This document shows positions 57,162 through 64,000 of a DNA stretch of 64,000 nucleotides, in pieces. The stretch covers positions 1 to 64,000 of the forward strand of contig CATZGB010000007.1 of NCBI GenBank assembly GCA_958418815.1, given 5' to 3'. The notes beneath the pieces are model-generated. The model saw nothing but the letters and a program-made list of their open reading frames with translations. It had not been told where the DNA came from and did no database searches. This stretch comes from an uncultured Bacteroidales bacterium. Its GTDB lineage: Bacteria; Bacteroidota; Bacteroidia; Bacteroidales; Muribaculaceae. Each line of letters opens with the position of its first letter. Position 1 is the stretch's first letter. A program made the position numbers and the translations under genes.

Positions 57162-59063
57162 TCACTGGCGGCGCGAGGTGCCGAAAGGCGGTTCGGCGAA
57201 GAGGTCGCGCATCTCCTGGGGGATGACAAACACATCCTCGGGCTTGCGGGGGCGCAGCGGCTCGAACCATCTGAACTGCGGCAGGTAGTACAACTGCTTC
57301 TTCGCGAGATACAGCGGAGTCATCGTGCCGGAGGTCTCGGGCCAGAGTTTCATGCGCCGCAGCTCCTGGTTGAGGAAATCAGCGGCCATGTATGAGCTTT
57401 CGAGGTTGGCGATTTTGTTGTAGGTGGAGTCATTCTCCTGCGGCAGCATTATGGCCTGCACATTGCCGCTGACATCGAGATGGCGCAGCTCGCCATTTTC
57501 GAATGTGGCAAACATCTCCTTTCCGGTGAGCTGGTTGTAGAACTCCTCGTCGATATGCTCGGCCACAAAGCCGAAATCGGGAAGCCTCGCCCAGTCGACA
57601 GTCGAGTCGTTGAGATGGAGTATTATCTTGTTTCCGAAAATCTGCTTGTTCTCATTCCAGACCACAGGATGCTTGTCGAGATGGAGCAGGGAGTCTTTGC
57701 TGACGAATGTCATCGAGTCGCAAAGCCCCTGCAGGTCGACGCGGAAGAATTTCACATTGGGGTGGGCCACCAGATAATGTACCGTGTCGGGCAACTCCGG
57801 TTCGGCCTTGGGGGGTATGGCTGTGGCCACGGAGTCGGCAGGCATCATCACAGCCGCCACAGAGTCTGGAATGACAGGTGCGGCAGCCACGGAGTCGACC
57901 GGGATGGAATCAACAGCCATGGAGCCAGCTGATATGGCGCCATCCGATATGGAATCGGCAGCCGTCGGTGCCATCGCGGGGAGCATCGCCCGCGGCTCGT
58001 CATCCGCGACCTCCGGGAAGAAGACACGGCGGAAGGTGGATATGGTGTCGCCATGGAGATAGAGGGTGTCGGCCTGGGAATACTCCTTGGCCAGGGCGTG
58101 GCCGTAGACGCGCGCAGAGTCGGCATCCTCATAATAGAATCCGTAGTCGCCGAGCAACGTTACCTTCTTGGCGGTGTCTACCATCTCTATGTTTCCGAAA
58201 GCCTCGCCGAAGCCGGTCTGCTGGTCGTAATAGAGGGTGTCACCGGTGAGGGTGTTGCCGTTTTTCGCCACCACGAGCGAGCGGCGGTAGAGGTCAGCCT
58301 GCTGGGTGTCAGTGTTGTAGATACCGTCGGTGGTATGGATTGTGCCATCTTTCGAGACTATGGTCGAGACCGTGTCGAGGATGGCGATGTGGGTGTTGGT
58401 GTTGTAGAGCATCTGCTCCGAGAAGATGTCGAGGGTGTCGTTGTCGCGGAGGCTGTGAAGCTCCACCCTGTCGCGGAAGAGCGCGTCCTTGGTGGTCGGG
58501 GAGTATTCCCCATACCATGAGGTGAGCCGGTTCTTGGGGTCGGTCAGCACGCCCCCCACTTCGTAATATCCCAGGTCGATGCCGAGGTCGTAGTTGAATA
58601 TGTCTGTGGTCAGGGTGACATCGCGGTTGATGAGCCTCACCTTCTTTCCGAAATCGGCGTAGAGGACAGCGAGCTGGGTGGTGTCGGCGTAGTCAAGCTC
58701 GTCGGCATACACAAAGAGGGTGTCGCCCTGTTGCATCCTGACATTGCCGTAGGCCTCGATGGCCCCGGGGGAGTCATAGAAATGGGCGCTGTCGCAATAC
58801 ATGAACATGCCTCCGCGCCTGAACTCCACATTCCCGACCACTATCTGGTAGTCTGCGTCGGCGGCTTTCTTCAGCACGTCGGCGCGCTCAAGGAAGACGC
58901 GCCCGGTCTGGTTGCGGTTGGCCGTGGGTATGGTGGGGCGGATGGGGGTGTTGTCACGGCGCATTGTCCCCTTCCGCGGTGTCTGGGCGAAAACCGACAC
59001 CACGACCATGGCCATCGCCATCAACGACAACCACTGCAATCCGCTGAATCCTTTACGGCCCAA
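57162..59063 (-). CDS. OstA-like/LptA-family envelope protein
   Basis: A 633-residue exported protein with an N-terminal signal or anchor segment (about residues 10-27) and OstA-like beta-jellyroll repeats (about 60-340; IVVGNVEFRRGGMFMYCDSAHFYD, NVRMQQGDTLFVYADELDYADTTQ, TLTGDTLYYDQQTGFGEAFG), the LptA/LptD-N fold that carries LPS across the periplasm. After residue ~345 there is a low-complexity Asp-Ser/Ala-rich hinge with repeated VDS/ADS triplets (about 375-430), then a second OstA-like block. It is much longer than LptA of Proteobacteria, as is usual for Bacteroidota. It lies 24 bp after the SurA-like gene. Confidence 0.88.
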   Translation of the reverse strand: MGRKGFSGLQWLSLMAMAMVVVSVFAQTPRKGTMRRDNTPIRPTIPTANRNQTGRVFLERADVLKKAADADYQIVVGNVEFRRGGMFMYCDSAHFYDSPGAIEAYGNVRMQQGDTLFVYADELDYADTTQLAVLYADFGKKVRLINRDVTLTTDIFNYDLGIDLGYYEVGGVLTDPKNRLTSWYGEYSPTTKDALFRDRVELHSLRDNDTLDIFSEQMLYNTNTHIAILDTVSTIVSKDGTIHTTDGIYNTDTQQADLYRRSLVVAKNGNTLTGDTLYYDQQTGFGEAFGNIEMVDTAKKVTLLGDYGFYYEDADSARVYGHALAKEYSQADTLYLHGDTISTFRRVFFPEVADDEPRAMLPAMAPTAADSISDGAISAGSMAVDSIPVDSVAAAPVIPDSVAAVMMPADSVATAIPPKAEPELPDTVHYLVAHPNVKFFRVDLQGLCDSMTFVSKDSLLHLDKHPVVWNENKQIFGNKIILHLNDSTVDWARLPDFGFVAEHIDEEFYNQLTGKEMFATFENGELRHLDVSGNVQAIMLPQENDSTYNKIANLESSYMAADFLNQELRRMKLWPETSGTMTPLYLAKKQLYYLPQFRWFEPLRPRKPEDVFVIPQEMRDLFAEPPFGTSRRQ

Positions 59064-59087
59064 TATCCTGTCTGGTTTAAACCGGGA

Positions 59088-60461
59088 TTACCTGCGCAGC
59101 CACTCGGGATGCTCAAACTCGCAGTCGGCCCAGTTGTCCTCAATCTTGACATATGTGTCGCGGATCTTGCGCGAGAGCCAGTCCTTGACCATCTGCTGCT
59201 TGGCGGAGTTCTCATACATGCCCTTGATTGTCTGGTAGTCCTCCGAGAGGTTGGCGCGGTGGGCCGGGATGCGCTGGGTGAGCTTCACGATGGCGACGAT
59301 GTCGCGGTCGCGTTTGGGGTCTTTCATGATGAAAGCCTCCGACACATCCCCTACCTGCATCTTGTCGACCACTTTGGCGACCTCCTGGGGGAGGTCTTTC
59401 ATCTCAAAGCGGGTGGTGCCGTTGGCCTGGTTGAGCATGCGCCCCTGGTTGTTGCGGGTGTCCTTGTCCTGAGAGAGTATCGGGGCGGCCTCCTCGAATG
59501 TGAAGCGCTTGTGGGTCACGATGTTGGCCCTCACCGAGTCGAGGCGGTGGAGAGCCTCGGTCAGCTCCTGGTCGGAGACTTTGGGGCGCAGCAGTATGTG
59601 GCGGGTGTTGACCCTGTCGCCGCGCTTCTCGATGAGCTGGATGATATGGTAGCCATACTGGGTCTCCACAATCTTGGAGACCTTGCGGGTGTCATTGAGG
59701 TTGAAGGCCACGGCGGCGTATTCCGGCTCGAGGTGGCCACGGCCCATGAAGCCGATTTCACCGCCTCGCACGCTTGAGCCGGGATCCTGGCTGTAAAGGA
59801 TGGCGAGGGTCGAGAAATCGCCCTCACCCTTGTTGATGCGGTCGGCATACTGGCGCAGGCGCGACTTGATGTCGTCTATCTCCTCCTGCGGAATCTTGGG
59901 GTTGATGGTTATTATCTCACACTCGACCTGCAGGGGGACGAATGGGATGGAGTCCTGGGGCAGGGTGGAGAAATAGCGGCGCACATCGCTGGGGGTGACC
60001 TTGAGGTCTTTGGTCAGCGACGCCTGCACCTGCTGAACGCGGTACTGGTTGCGCATCACGTCGGAGAGCTGCGAGCGGAACTCGGAGATGGGCTTGCGGA
60101 AATACTCCTCGACCTTCTCCTTGCTGCCGAGATTGGTGATGAGGTAGTTGAGGCGCTGGTCCACCGCCATGGAGACCATTGACTCCTGCACCTCGACGGT
60201 GTCCATGTCGGCCTGATGGAGGAAGAGCTTCTCGATGGCGAGCTGCTCGGGCACCACGCAGTAGGGGTCGCCGTTGACAGGTGTCTTCTCATAAAGCATC
60301 TGCTGGTATGCCTCCTCGATCTCGCTCTTGTAGATAGGCTGGTCGCCGACCATCCAGGCCACCTCCTCGATTATGTTGTTGCCCGGGGTCCCGGGAGCGG
60401 CCACGGAGGCCAGGGCCACGACTGCGGCGCCCAGGAGGGACAGTAACGGTTTTTTCTTCAT
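59088..60461 (-). CDS. SurA-like periplasmic peptidylprolyl isomerase
   Basis: A 457-residue periplasmic chaperone/isomerase. Signal peptide ends near ASVAAPG. An N-terminal SurA-like helical chaperone region (about 30-170; EEVAWMVGDQPIYKSEIEEAYQQM) leads into two parvulin-type PpiC domains, one around GEGDFSTLAILYSQDPGSSVRGGEIGFMGRGHL and the second around RVNTRHILLRPKV and GDVSEAFIMKDP. The protein should help barrel proteins fold. Three Met codons open the frame; the one at 60461 (MKKKPLLSLLG) gives the best signal peptide. It heads the operon with the OstA-like and aminopeptidase genes. Confidence 0.92.
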   Translation of the reverse strand: MKKKPLLSLLGAAVVALASVAAPGTPGNNIIEEVAWMVGDQPIYKSEIEEAYQQMLYEKTPVNGDPYCVVPEQLAIEKLFLHQADMDTVEVQESMVSMAVDQRLNYLITNLGSKEKVEEYFRKPISEFRSQLSDVMRNQYRVQQVQASLTKDLKVTPSDVRRYFSTLPQDSIPFVPLQVECEIITINPKIPQEEIDDIKSRLRQYADRINKGEGDFSTLAILYSQDPGSSVRGGEIGFMGRGHLEPEYAAVAFNLNDTRKVSKIVETQYGYHIIQLIEKRGDRVNTRHILLRPKVSDQELTEALHRLDSVRANIVTHKRFTFEEAAPILSQDKDTRNNQGRMLNQANGTTRFEMKDLPQEVAKVVDKMQVGDVSEAFIMKDPKRDRDIVAIVKLTQRIPAHRANLSEDYQTIKGMYENSAKQQMVKDWLSRKIRDTYVKIEDNWADCEFEHPEWLRR

Positions 60462-60484
60462 AAACATCAATGACGAATTTGGCG

Positions 60485-60492
60485 CAAAGTTA
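60485..60492 (-). promoter_or_regulatory. -7 box of the SurA-like/OstA operon
   Basis: On the minus strand this reads TAACTTTG, an exact TAnnTTTG match, 23 nt before the chosen start codon. Confidence 0.78.
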
Positions 60493-60527
60493 CGCTTTCT
60501 TTTCCAAACTCTGATGTTAATAGACCG

Positions 60528-60535
60528 TAATTTTG
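60528..60535 (+). promoter_or_regulatory. First of two -7 boxes of the DUF6377 gene
   Basis: TAATTTTG, exact TAnnTTTG, 81 bases upstream of the start. It is divergent to the SurA-like promoter with only 35 bases between the two boxes. Confidence 0.55.
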
Positions 60536-60555
60536 CGCTTTAGAGGGAAAAACCT

Positions 60556-60563
60556 TAACTTTG
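60556..60563 (+). promoter_or_regulatory. Second -7 box of the DUF6377 gene
   Basis: TAACTTTG, exact TAnnTTTG, 53 bases upstream of the start. The two boxes are 28 bases apart, so two tandem start sites are possible, or only this one is used. Confidence 0.65.
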
Positions 60564-60616
60564 CAGCATGATTGCTCCCCGCGCGGGGAGCATATCACGC
60601 CCCCACCCCTGTCCCC

Positions 60617-62239
60617 ATGAAATTCATCTCTGCTTTTCTGCTCACACTCATATCCTTGCTCCCCTGCGCCGCATCCTCTTTCACCGACCGCGATGTGGAG
60701 AGGTCGCTCACACAGCTCGACAACGAGCTGAAGCACCGCGACCATTACCTCGAGAAACGTGTCAGCCGGCTCGACTCGCTGAAAAAGGTGAGGCGCGGTC
60801 TGGAGGGGAAAGACACCCTGGCCTGGCTCGAGACCACGATGGAGATAGCCAAGGGCTACAACTCGTTCAACAACGACTCCGCCATCATATACTACACCAA
60901 GGGGTATGACGCGGCGCTGGGAATCGCCACCGCCACTCCCCCCTCGCCGCTGGCCAGCACGGCAGACTCGCTGCAGGCCGAGTTCCGCCTGCGCCGCGCC
61001 ACATACATGTCGCTCAGCGGTTTCGTCTCTGACGCGATCAACGAATATGAGGCTGTCGACACCTCCCGCATGAACGACGGGCTGAAGGCCACCTACCACG
61101 AGTCGGGTCGTCAGATGTATTACTTCATCTCCTCTTATTACGAGGGATGGCTGGAGACCTACGACTACTGGAACAACCGCTCCATCGAGTCGCAGCGGCA
61201 GCTGATCCCGCTGCTCGACCCGGCGAGCAACGAATACCTCCTCAACCTCGGGGAATATTTCTACAACATCCGTGAGTATGCCCGCAGCCGGGAAATCCTG
61301 CTCGACCTGCTCGGGAAAATAAAGAAGGACTCCCCGACATACGCCATCGCGACACATATCCTGGCCTCAATCGCCCTGACGCGGGGCGACCGCAACGAGC
61401 ATCTCTATTTCCTCACCCAGTCGGCCATCGCCGACACCCGCCAGGCCACACTGGAGGTGACCTCGCTCCAGGAACTCGCCGGGGTGCTGTACCAGATGGA
61501 TGACAAACGGCGCGCCCATGAATACATCTCAGTGGCGATGAACAACGCCGTCGAGAGCCGCGCCTCGGTCAGGATGATGAAGACCACCGAGCTGCTATCG
61601 CTGGTCGAGGGTGACCACAACTCGCAGATTGCCCTTTGGCGCACCTGGATGTATGCCATCATCGCCGTGCTGGTGATGTGCATGTTCGCCCTCATCGTGT
61701 CAATCTTCTTCCTGCGCAGGCAGCTCACGCGTGTGGCGCGGATGAAACAGGAGCTGCAAGACGCCAACCAGACCAAGGATGTCTACATCAGCCAGTTCCT
61801 GTCGCTGTGTTCGATTTACATGGACAAGCTCAAGCAGTTCGGCAAGGTCGTCAACCGCAAGATTTCAGCCGGACAGGTCGACGACCTCTACAAGCTGACC
61901 AAGTCGGGCAAATTCGTCGAGGAGCAGAGCGCCGACTTCTACAAGGTCTTCGACGACGCGTTCCTGCACATATATCCCAACTTCGTCGAGTCTGTCAACA
62001 GCCTGCTCAGGCCCGAGGAGCGGATAGTGCTGGCCGACGACGAGCAGCTCAACTCTGACCTGCGCATCCTCGCCTTCATGCGCCTGGGCATCGACGACAC
62101 CACCCGCGTGGCCCAGATTCTCAACTTCTCGGTCAACACCATCTACGCTTACCGCAACCGCCTGCGCAACCGCGCCATCAACCGCGCCACCTTCGAGTCA
62201 GACATCATGGCCATCGGCTCGCTCGACGACGCAAACTGA
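60617..62239 (+). CDS. DUF6377 TPR-membrane-HTH regulator
   Basis: A 540-residue sensor-type regulator. After a signal/anchor (about 1-20) comes a periplasmic all-helical TPR-like region (about 21-350; YNSFNNDSAIIYYTKGYDAAL, ELAGVLYQMDDKRRAHEYIS), one membrane segment (about 350-372, MYAIIAVLVMCMFALIVSIFF), then a cytoplasmic coiled coil (MKQELQDANQTKDVYISQF) and a helical DNA-binding-like end (ILAFMRLGIDDTTRVAQILNFSVNTIYAYRNRLRNRA), a LuxR/HTH-like helix-turn-helix. This is the DUF6377 architecture of Bacteroidota. The longer in-frame ATG at 60572 falls in the promoter area. It is divergent from the SurA/LptA operon, which it may control. Confidence 0.88.
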   Translation: MKFISAFLLTLISLLPCAASSFTDRDVERSLTQLDNELKHRDHYLEKRVSRLDSLKKVRRGLEGKDTLAWLETTMEIAKGYNSFNNDSAIIYYTKGYDAALGIATATPPSPLASTADSLQAEFRLRRATYMSLSGFVSDAINEYEAVDTSRMNDGLKATYHESGRQMYYFISSYYEGWLETYDYWNNRSIESQRQLIPLLDPASNEYLLNLGEYFYNIREYARSREILLDLLGKIKKDSPTYAIATHILASIALTRGDRNEHLYFLTQSAIADTRQATLEVTSLQELAGVLYQMDDKRRAHEYISVAMNNAVESRASVRMMKTTELLSLVEGDHNSQIALWRTWMYAIIAVLVMCMFALIVSIFFLRRQLTRVARMKQELQDANQTKDVYISQFLSLCSIYMDKLKQFGKVVNRKISAGQVDDLYKLTKSGKFVEEQSADFYKVFDDAFLHIYPNFVESVNSLLRPEERIVLADDEQLNSDLRILAFMRLGIDDTTRVAQILNFSVNTIYAYRNRLRNRAINRATFESDIMAIGSLDDAN

Positions 62240-62241
62240 AA

Positions 62242-62286
62242 CCTGCCTGCATGCTCCCGCTCGACGAGGGGAAGCATACAGGCAGG
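62242..62286. terminator. Hairpin between convergent genes
   Basis: CCTGCCTG (62242-62249) pairs with CAGGCAGG (62279-62286), continuing after one mismatch with ATGCT/AGCAT. It follows the DUF6377 stop codon by 2 nt and lies downstream of the convergent secreted-protein gene, so it may serve both. Confidence 0.6.
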
Positions 62287-62320
62287 CATCATTTCATCCA
62301 GGGTGTTCTTGCGAGGCCGG

Positions 62321-63802
62321 TCACCTGATGACCACCTTGGTCACATCCGCGCCTTGACGACGGATAAAGATTCCGCGTGACGGGGTCTCCACTTTCATAC
62401 CGTTCAGGTCGAAGTACTCGACAGGGAGCTGCTTGTCACTCTCCACTGCCTCGACAGCCGACTGGCCGAGCTGGCCGATAGCAATCTTGCTGACATCAAG
62501 ACCGGTACCCTTTATGCGCATGCCTTCCGACTTGAACCTTTCTGCATCGGCCGCAGCGATAGTGTAGACGGTGTTGACAGTGCCGGGCTGGAAGCAAGCA
62601 TAGCTGTCGGTGTTGGTGGCAGTCTTGTCTGTCGCCTCAGCCATGGACCAGTCGAAATAGTCAATCTCCATTTTGCCGTATGATGCGCCTCCCTGCACAT
62701 TGAAATCCACATGCATCTCCATGCCCGGGGTCACACATTGCAGTTTTTCAGGAGCGATCTCGATGCAGGTAGACCAGTCTGAGGAAAACACCGCCTTTCC
62801 GGTCCAGAGGTAGCCCGTGGCGTCGAAAGAGTCTGTGCCCTCAACCGAGCCGGAGGTTCCGGAGCCTCCGCCGCCATGGTTTCCACCGCCGCCCTGGTTT
62901 CCGCCACCCTGGCCGGCGTTCTCCCCTTTGGTGAAGACAACCTTCTCAAGGGTTATGTTGTATCCCTTGATTATCATGCCTCGGCGGTTGAAATTCGCTA
63001 TGTCGCCGTCGGCGATTTCGTAGGTCGTAGTGATGGATCCGGCATCGAAGCATCCGTCGGCATTCAGCCCTGTGCAGCTGCCGTCGGTGTCCTTGGCAAT
63101 CTCATAGTTGCCGAAATCTATCTCAAGTTTGCCGTAAGTGTCGTCGTCATTGACCTTGAAATCCACTATCAGGCGGCTGCCGTTGCCAAGCACACTGCGG
63201 AAGTTGGCGGGCTTGATGTGAAGCACTGAACTCCAGTCTGTGCCGAGGTTCACCTCCCCGGTCCAGGTGACGTTGTCGTCGCCGGTTGTAATCGAGCCGG
63301 GCATGTCGCCCCCGGTGTTGCCGCCACCCTGGCCGGGCAGCTCCGACTCGTCAGCGATTCCGCCAAGTTTCACGGCTGTGATGACGACCATGTTTCCATA
63401 CACATATATGCCCCCCTTGAACTTGTCAAGCTCTTCGGGAACCACTATGAATGTGCTTGAGGTAGTCCCAGCAGGGTACACACCCCCCACAAGGTTCGAG
63501 GCCGTGGCGTTGATTCCCGGGAGCGTCTTCTGGCCGGAGTCTTTGATGTCAAGTTTGCCGCTCTCGGCCCCTTCGGCGACTGTGAACTCCACGATGACTT
63601 TCTGCATCGGCTGCACTGATTCAAGCTTGTCGGCAAGGATTTTCACACGCTTGCCCCATTTGCCGGTCACGCATTCGCCGGTCCAGATTGTGGTTTCAGT
63701 CTCTGCCTGGCTCTCTTCATATGTAGCCACGGGGTTAATGGCTTGAGCGACGCCTCCTGAGACAAACGAGGCCGCAAGCATCACGATCAAGTTCTTCAAC
63801 AT
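62321..63802 (-). CDS. Secreted protein with three tandem beta domains
   Basis: A 493-residue exported protein with a signal peptide (to about Ala21). Three homologous domains of ~105 residues each start at a WTGE(C)V/WTGEVNLG/WTGKAVFSSDWS motif and contain a paired VxF-x(9-12)-GKL/GKM-(D/E)I segment; they probably form carbohydrate- or surface-binding beta-sandwiches. Gly-rich linkers (around residues 157-170 and 300-325) separate them. The end YFDLNGMKVETPSRGIFIRR..VTKVVIR is the same kind of C-terminal domain as in the alpha-amylase. No enzyme motif is seen; I do not recognise a named family. No clear promoter: the closest upstream box is TAATTTTA (63903-63910, one mismatch). Confidence 0.8.
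   Translation of the reverse strand: MLKNLIVMLAASFVSGGVAQAINPVATYEESQAETETTIWTGECVTGKWGKRVKILADKLESVQPMQKVIVEFTVAEGAESGKLDIKDSGQKTLPGINATASNLVGGVYPAGTTSSTFIVVPEELDKFKGGIYVYGNMVVITAVKLGGIADESELPGQGGGNTGGDMPGSITTGDDNVTWTGEVNLGTDWSSVLHIKPANFRSVLGNGSRLIVDFKVNDDDTYGKLEIDFGNYEIAKDTDGSCTGLNADGCFDAGSITTTYEIADGDIANFNRRGMIIKGYNITLEKVVFTKGENAGQGGGNQGGGGNHGGGGSGTSGSVEGTDSFDATGYLWTGKAVFSSDWSTCIEIAPEKLQCVTPGMEMHVDFNVQGGASYGKMEIDYFDWSMAEATDKTATNTDSYACFQPGTVNTVYTIAAADAERFKSEGMRIKGTGLDVSKIAIGQLGQSAVEAVESDKQLPVEYFDLNGMKVETPSRGIFIRRQGADVTKVVIR
62850..62935. repeat. Gly-codon minisatellite within the secreted-protein gene
   Basis: The DNA encoding the second Gly-rich linker is made of repeated CCGCCGCC(A/C)TGGTTTCCACC-like units of about 15-18 bases (minus strand gives GGxxGGGGNHGGGG). 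Such tracts are prone to length change by slippage in frame, which would vary linker length. Confidence 0.6.
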
Positions 63803-64000
63803 AGGATTTTTGATTTATTGATAGTATCTGTTTGAAATTATTTTCAGGGTATCCGGATAAAAGGGTTTTACGGCTCAGGGCCGGCAGTCGGGTTTCTGCG
63901 GTGTAAAATTAGATGTAAGAATCATCCGGGCATATGCCTGTTTGTTGAAAACATATGTATCGTTTGTGTAACTCCCCGCTGACTGTTATCGTTTTACAGA
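63803..64000. other. Right-edge intergenic stretch
   Basis: No gene is supported here. The sequence is AT-richer than the rest of the window and holds a one-mismatch -7 box for the minus-strand gene; the neighbouring gene is outside the window. Confidence 0.4.

Noticed and set aside
1..64000. CRISPR array, toxin-antitoxin pair or multi-gene defence island
   Set aside because: No regular repeat-spacer pattern was seen, and the only defence-like gene is the solitary DUF1016 nuclease.

Overview
The window looks like a chromosomal segment of a GC-rich Bacteroidales bacterium, probably a Muribaculaceae-like gut species (inferred from gene content; no marker rRNA is present). Three things support this: about a dozen gene starts are preceded by the Bacteroidota -7 box TAnnTTTG, secreted proteins end in type IX secretion (T9SS)-style C-terminal domains, and the gene families are typical of the order (DUF2027-Smr, OstA-like/LptA, DUF6377 regulator, DUF4491, EFR1 ferredoxin, gadB-glsA-gadC). 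Almost all of it is dense core-genome coding sequence. The clear accessory parts are the left 1.4 kb and an AT-rich DUF1016 nuclease gene near 28 kb.

Layout. 1-1.45 kb: four copies of a multi-hairpin REP-like element around a small HUH (Y1) transposase, plus other palindromes and degenerate tandem repeats. 1.5-6.1 kb: tamB (minus). 6.3-12.2 kb: small outer-membrane barrel, ferritin, mutS, low-molecular-weight phosphatase, porin-like protein. 12.4-18.3 kb: Crp/Fnr-like regulator and two large T9SS-type secreted proteins (adhesin-like; M6 metalloprotease). 18.4-26.9 kb: a tightly spaced run phoH-purC-ubiE-TPR protein-outer-membrane barrel-AsnA-like protein. 27-32.2 kb: trmD, DUF1016 nuclease, GH2 beta-galactosidase, small DMT-type membrane protein. 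32.4-37 kb: tRNA-Pro(GGG), Smr protein, flavodoxin/ferredoxin protein, secreted alpha-amylase. 37.1-42.5 kb: AddA-like helicase-nuclease converging on an AspT-family antiporter. 42.8-47 kb: gadB-glsA-gadC acid-resistance cluster. 47.1-50.9 kb: OmpH-like lipoprotein with a small coupled membrane protein, pepD, a secreted muramidase, DUF4491. 51-55.7 kb: greA (long structured leader)-HIT-thioredoxin-like lipoprotein-glycosyltransferase-FHA/trypsin membrane protease. 55.8-60.5 kb (minus): SurA-like isomerase, OstA-like LptA, M18 aminopeptidase. 60.6-63.8 kb: DUF6377 sensor-regulator and a secreted multi-domain protein.

How the genes work together. The strongest functional unit is acid resistance: glutaminase makes glutamate plus ammonia, GadB consumes a proton making GABA, and GadC exchanges GABA for glutamate; an aspartate:alanine-type antiporter lies divergently beside it. 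A second theme is envelope biogenesis (TamB, SurA-like, OstA/LptA, OmpH, several barrels, muramidase). A third is secreted digestion (amylase, M6 protease, beta-galactosidase).

The most unusual items are: (1) a 255-residue asparagine-synthetase-A-like protein that keeps the fold signatures but has lost most active-site positions, a likely pseudoenzyme; (2) the composite hairpin repeats bracketing a Y1 transposase; (3) a membrane protein joining a cytoplasmic FHA domain to an extracytoplasmic trypsin-like protease; (4) a roughly 180-nt, three-hairpin greA leader; (5) an in-frame palindromic duplication inside the DUF1016 nuclease gene. No CRISPR array, prophage, rRNA operon or obvious defence island was seen.
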